In this document: positions 5,478 to 6,062 of the stretch, piece after piece | Layout: each line of letters starts with the position of its first letter | Numbering within the stretch: the stretch's first letter is position 1 | From: an uncultured Clostridia bacterium | GTDB taxonomy: Bacteria > Bacillota > Clostridia > Oscillospirales > Ruminococcaceae | NCBI GenBank assembly: GCA_937893735.1 | Contig: CALBGD010000484.1 | Coordinates: 1 to 6,062, forward strand | Length of the DNA stretch: 6,062 nt | Direction: 5' to 3' | Program-made: the position numbers and the translations under genes | Notes under the pieces: generated by a model | Seen by the model: only the letters and a program-made list of their open reading frames with translations | Told to the model about the DNA's origin: nothing | The model's database searches: none

Positions 5478-6062
5478 ACTTTCATGTACTTATCCAGGAA
5501 TTCCCCGGACATGGGGATCCAGCGGCGGACGTTATCGAGATAGAACGCTTCGTTCCAGCCGGTGGACTTGTCGCAGGTGGAAAGCCCGTGCGGACCCTCG
5601 TCAAACAGGTGGAGCTCCACGGGGACCTTATTGGAAACGCACGCTTTTGCCATTACCAGCGAGTTGTGCGCGGAAACGCAGTCGTCGTTCGCGGTAGCCC
5701 AGATGAACATGGGCGGGGTCTTGGGAGTTACGCGGTTCTCGAGGGAAAGTCTGCTCAGGTCGGAGCGCGCGGCGTTTTCGCCGAGCAGCACCTTGAAGCT
5801 CCCCTCATGCGGAGCGGTAACGCCGCTTATCACGGGGTAGCAGAGTATCGCGGCATTCGGGCGGAGGTCCTCCGGCTCGCAGCCGATGGTCTTGGTCAGC
5901 AGTACGTCGCTCCACATGGTGGCGAGGCAGCCTGCGAGGTGTCCTCCGGCGGAGCAGCCGAGGACAGCCATTTTCTGCGGATCAATGCTGAATTCCTCAG
6001 CGCGCATTCTTATCTTGTAGAATATGTACGCCGCATTCATGAGCGGCTCGGGGAATCTCACG
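5474..6062 (-). CDS. Alpha/beta-hydrolase esterase, acetyl-xylan/feruloyl esterase-like (5' partial)
   Basis: The frame runs off the right edge, so the N-terminus (probably about 70-90 residues, including the oxyanion-hole region) is missing; the GTG at 6061 is almost certainly internal. Over the visible 196 codons, numbered from 6061, the nucleophile elbow is GCSAGGH (35-41) with Ser37 preceded by IDPQKMAVL. CYPVISG (74-80) follows. The acid is most likely Asp126 in ATANDDCV (122-129), and the histidine is His158 in GPHGLS (156-161). The triad is therefore complete. This pattern matches the BD-FAE/Axe-type esterase-lipase group (COG0657), whose members often remove acetyl or feruloyl groups from plant xylan, but the substrate cannot be read from sequence. 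No signal peptide is visible because the start is missing. Its stop overlaps the next start as ATGA. Confidence 0.88.
   Translation of the reverse strand, partial: VRFPEPLMNAAYIFYKIRMRAEEFSIDPQKMAVLGCSAGGHLAGCLATMWSDVLLTKTIGCEPEDLRPNAAILCYPVISGVTAPHEGSFKVLLGENAARSDLSRLSLENRVTPKTPPMFIWATANDDCVSAHNSLVMAKACVSNKVPVELHLFDEGPHGLSTCDKSTGWNEAFYLDNVRRWIPMSGEFLDKYMKV

Overview
The window looks like ordinary chromosome from a Gram-positive gut or anaerobic Firmicute, most likely a Ruminococcus or Oscillospiraceae-type clostridium. The grounds are strong AGGAGG/GAGG ribosome binding sites, GTG and TTG starts, a TPM-domain gene paired with a zinc-ribbon gene, and clostridial-type variants of a LysA-like decarboxylase and TrmB. 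The taxon is inferred from protein character, not from a marker gene. I see no insertion sequence, phage gene, tRNA, rRNA or CRISPR array.

Layout. On the + strand, a radical SAM protein of the SplB/Rv2578c type enters from the left edge without its N-terminus. It is followed 8 nt later by a 151-aa hypothetical protein that resembles a zincin-like family but lacks the metal-binding histidines. This pair ends at about 1140 in a perfect inverted repeat that can terminate transcription in both directions. The rest of the window, about 1175 to 6062, is six genes on the - strand. In their direction of transcription they are: an alpha/beta-hydrolase esterase cut by the right edge; a small multi-span membrane protein that overlaps it by ATGA but appears frameshifted; a diaminopimelate decarboxylase-like PLP enzyme; a TrmB-family tRNA methyltransferase; a double zinc-ribbon protein with a C-terminal membrane anchor; and a secreted, membrane-anchored TPM-domain protein with a Gly/His-rich tail.

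How the genes relate. The zinc-ribbon and TPM genes are translationally coupled: the TPM ribosome binding site and TTG start lie inside the end of the zinc-ribbon gene. Both products carry a membrane segment, so they probably act together at the membrane. The other genes look like housekeeping or metabolic neighbours with no clear common pathway. A GC-rich hairpin separates the decarboxylase from trmB. The points most worth a second look are the altered TrmB active-site motif, the frameshifted small membrane gene, the degenerate metallopeptidase-like protein, and the zinc-ribbon/TPM pair. I did not find a convincing new multi-gene system.
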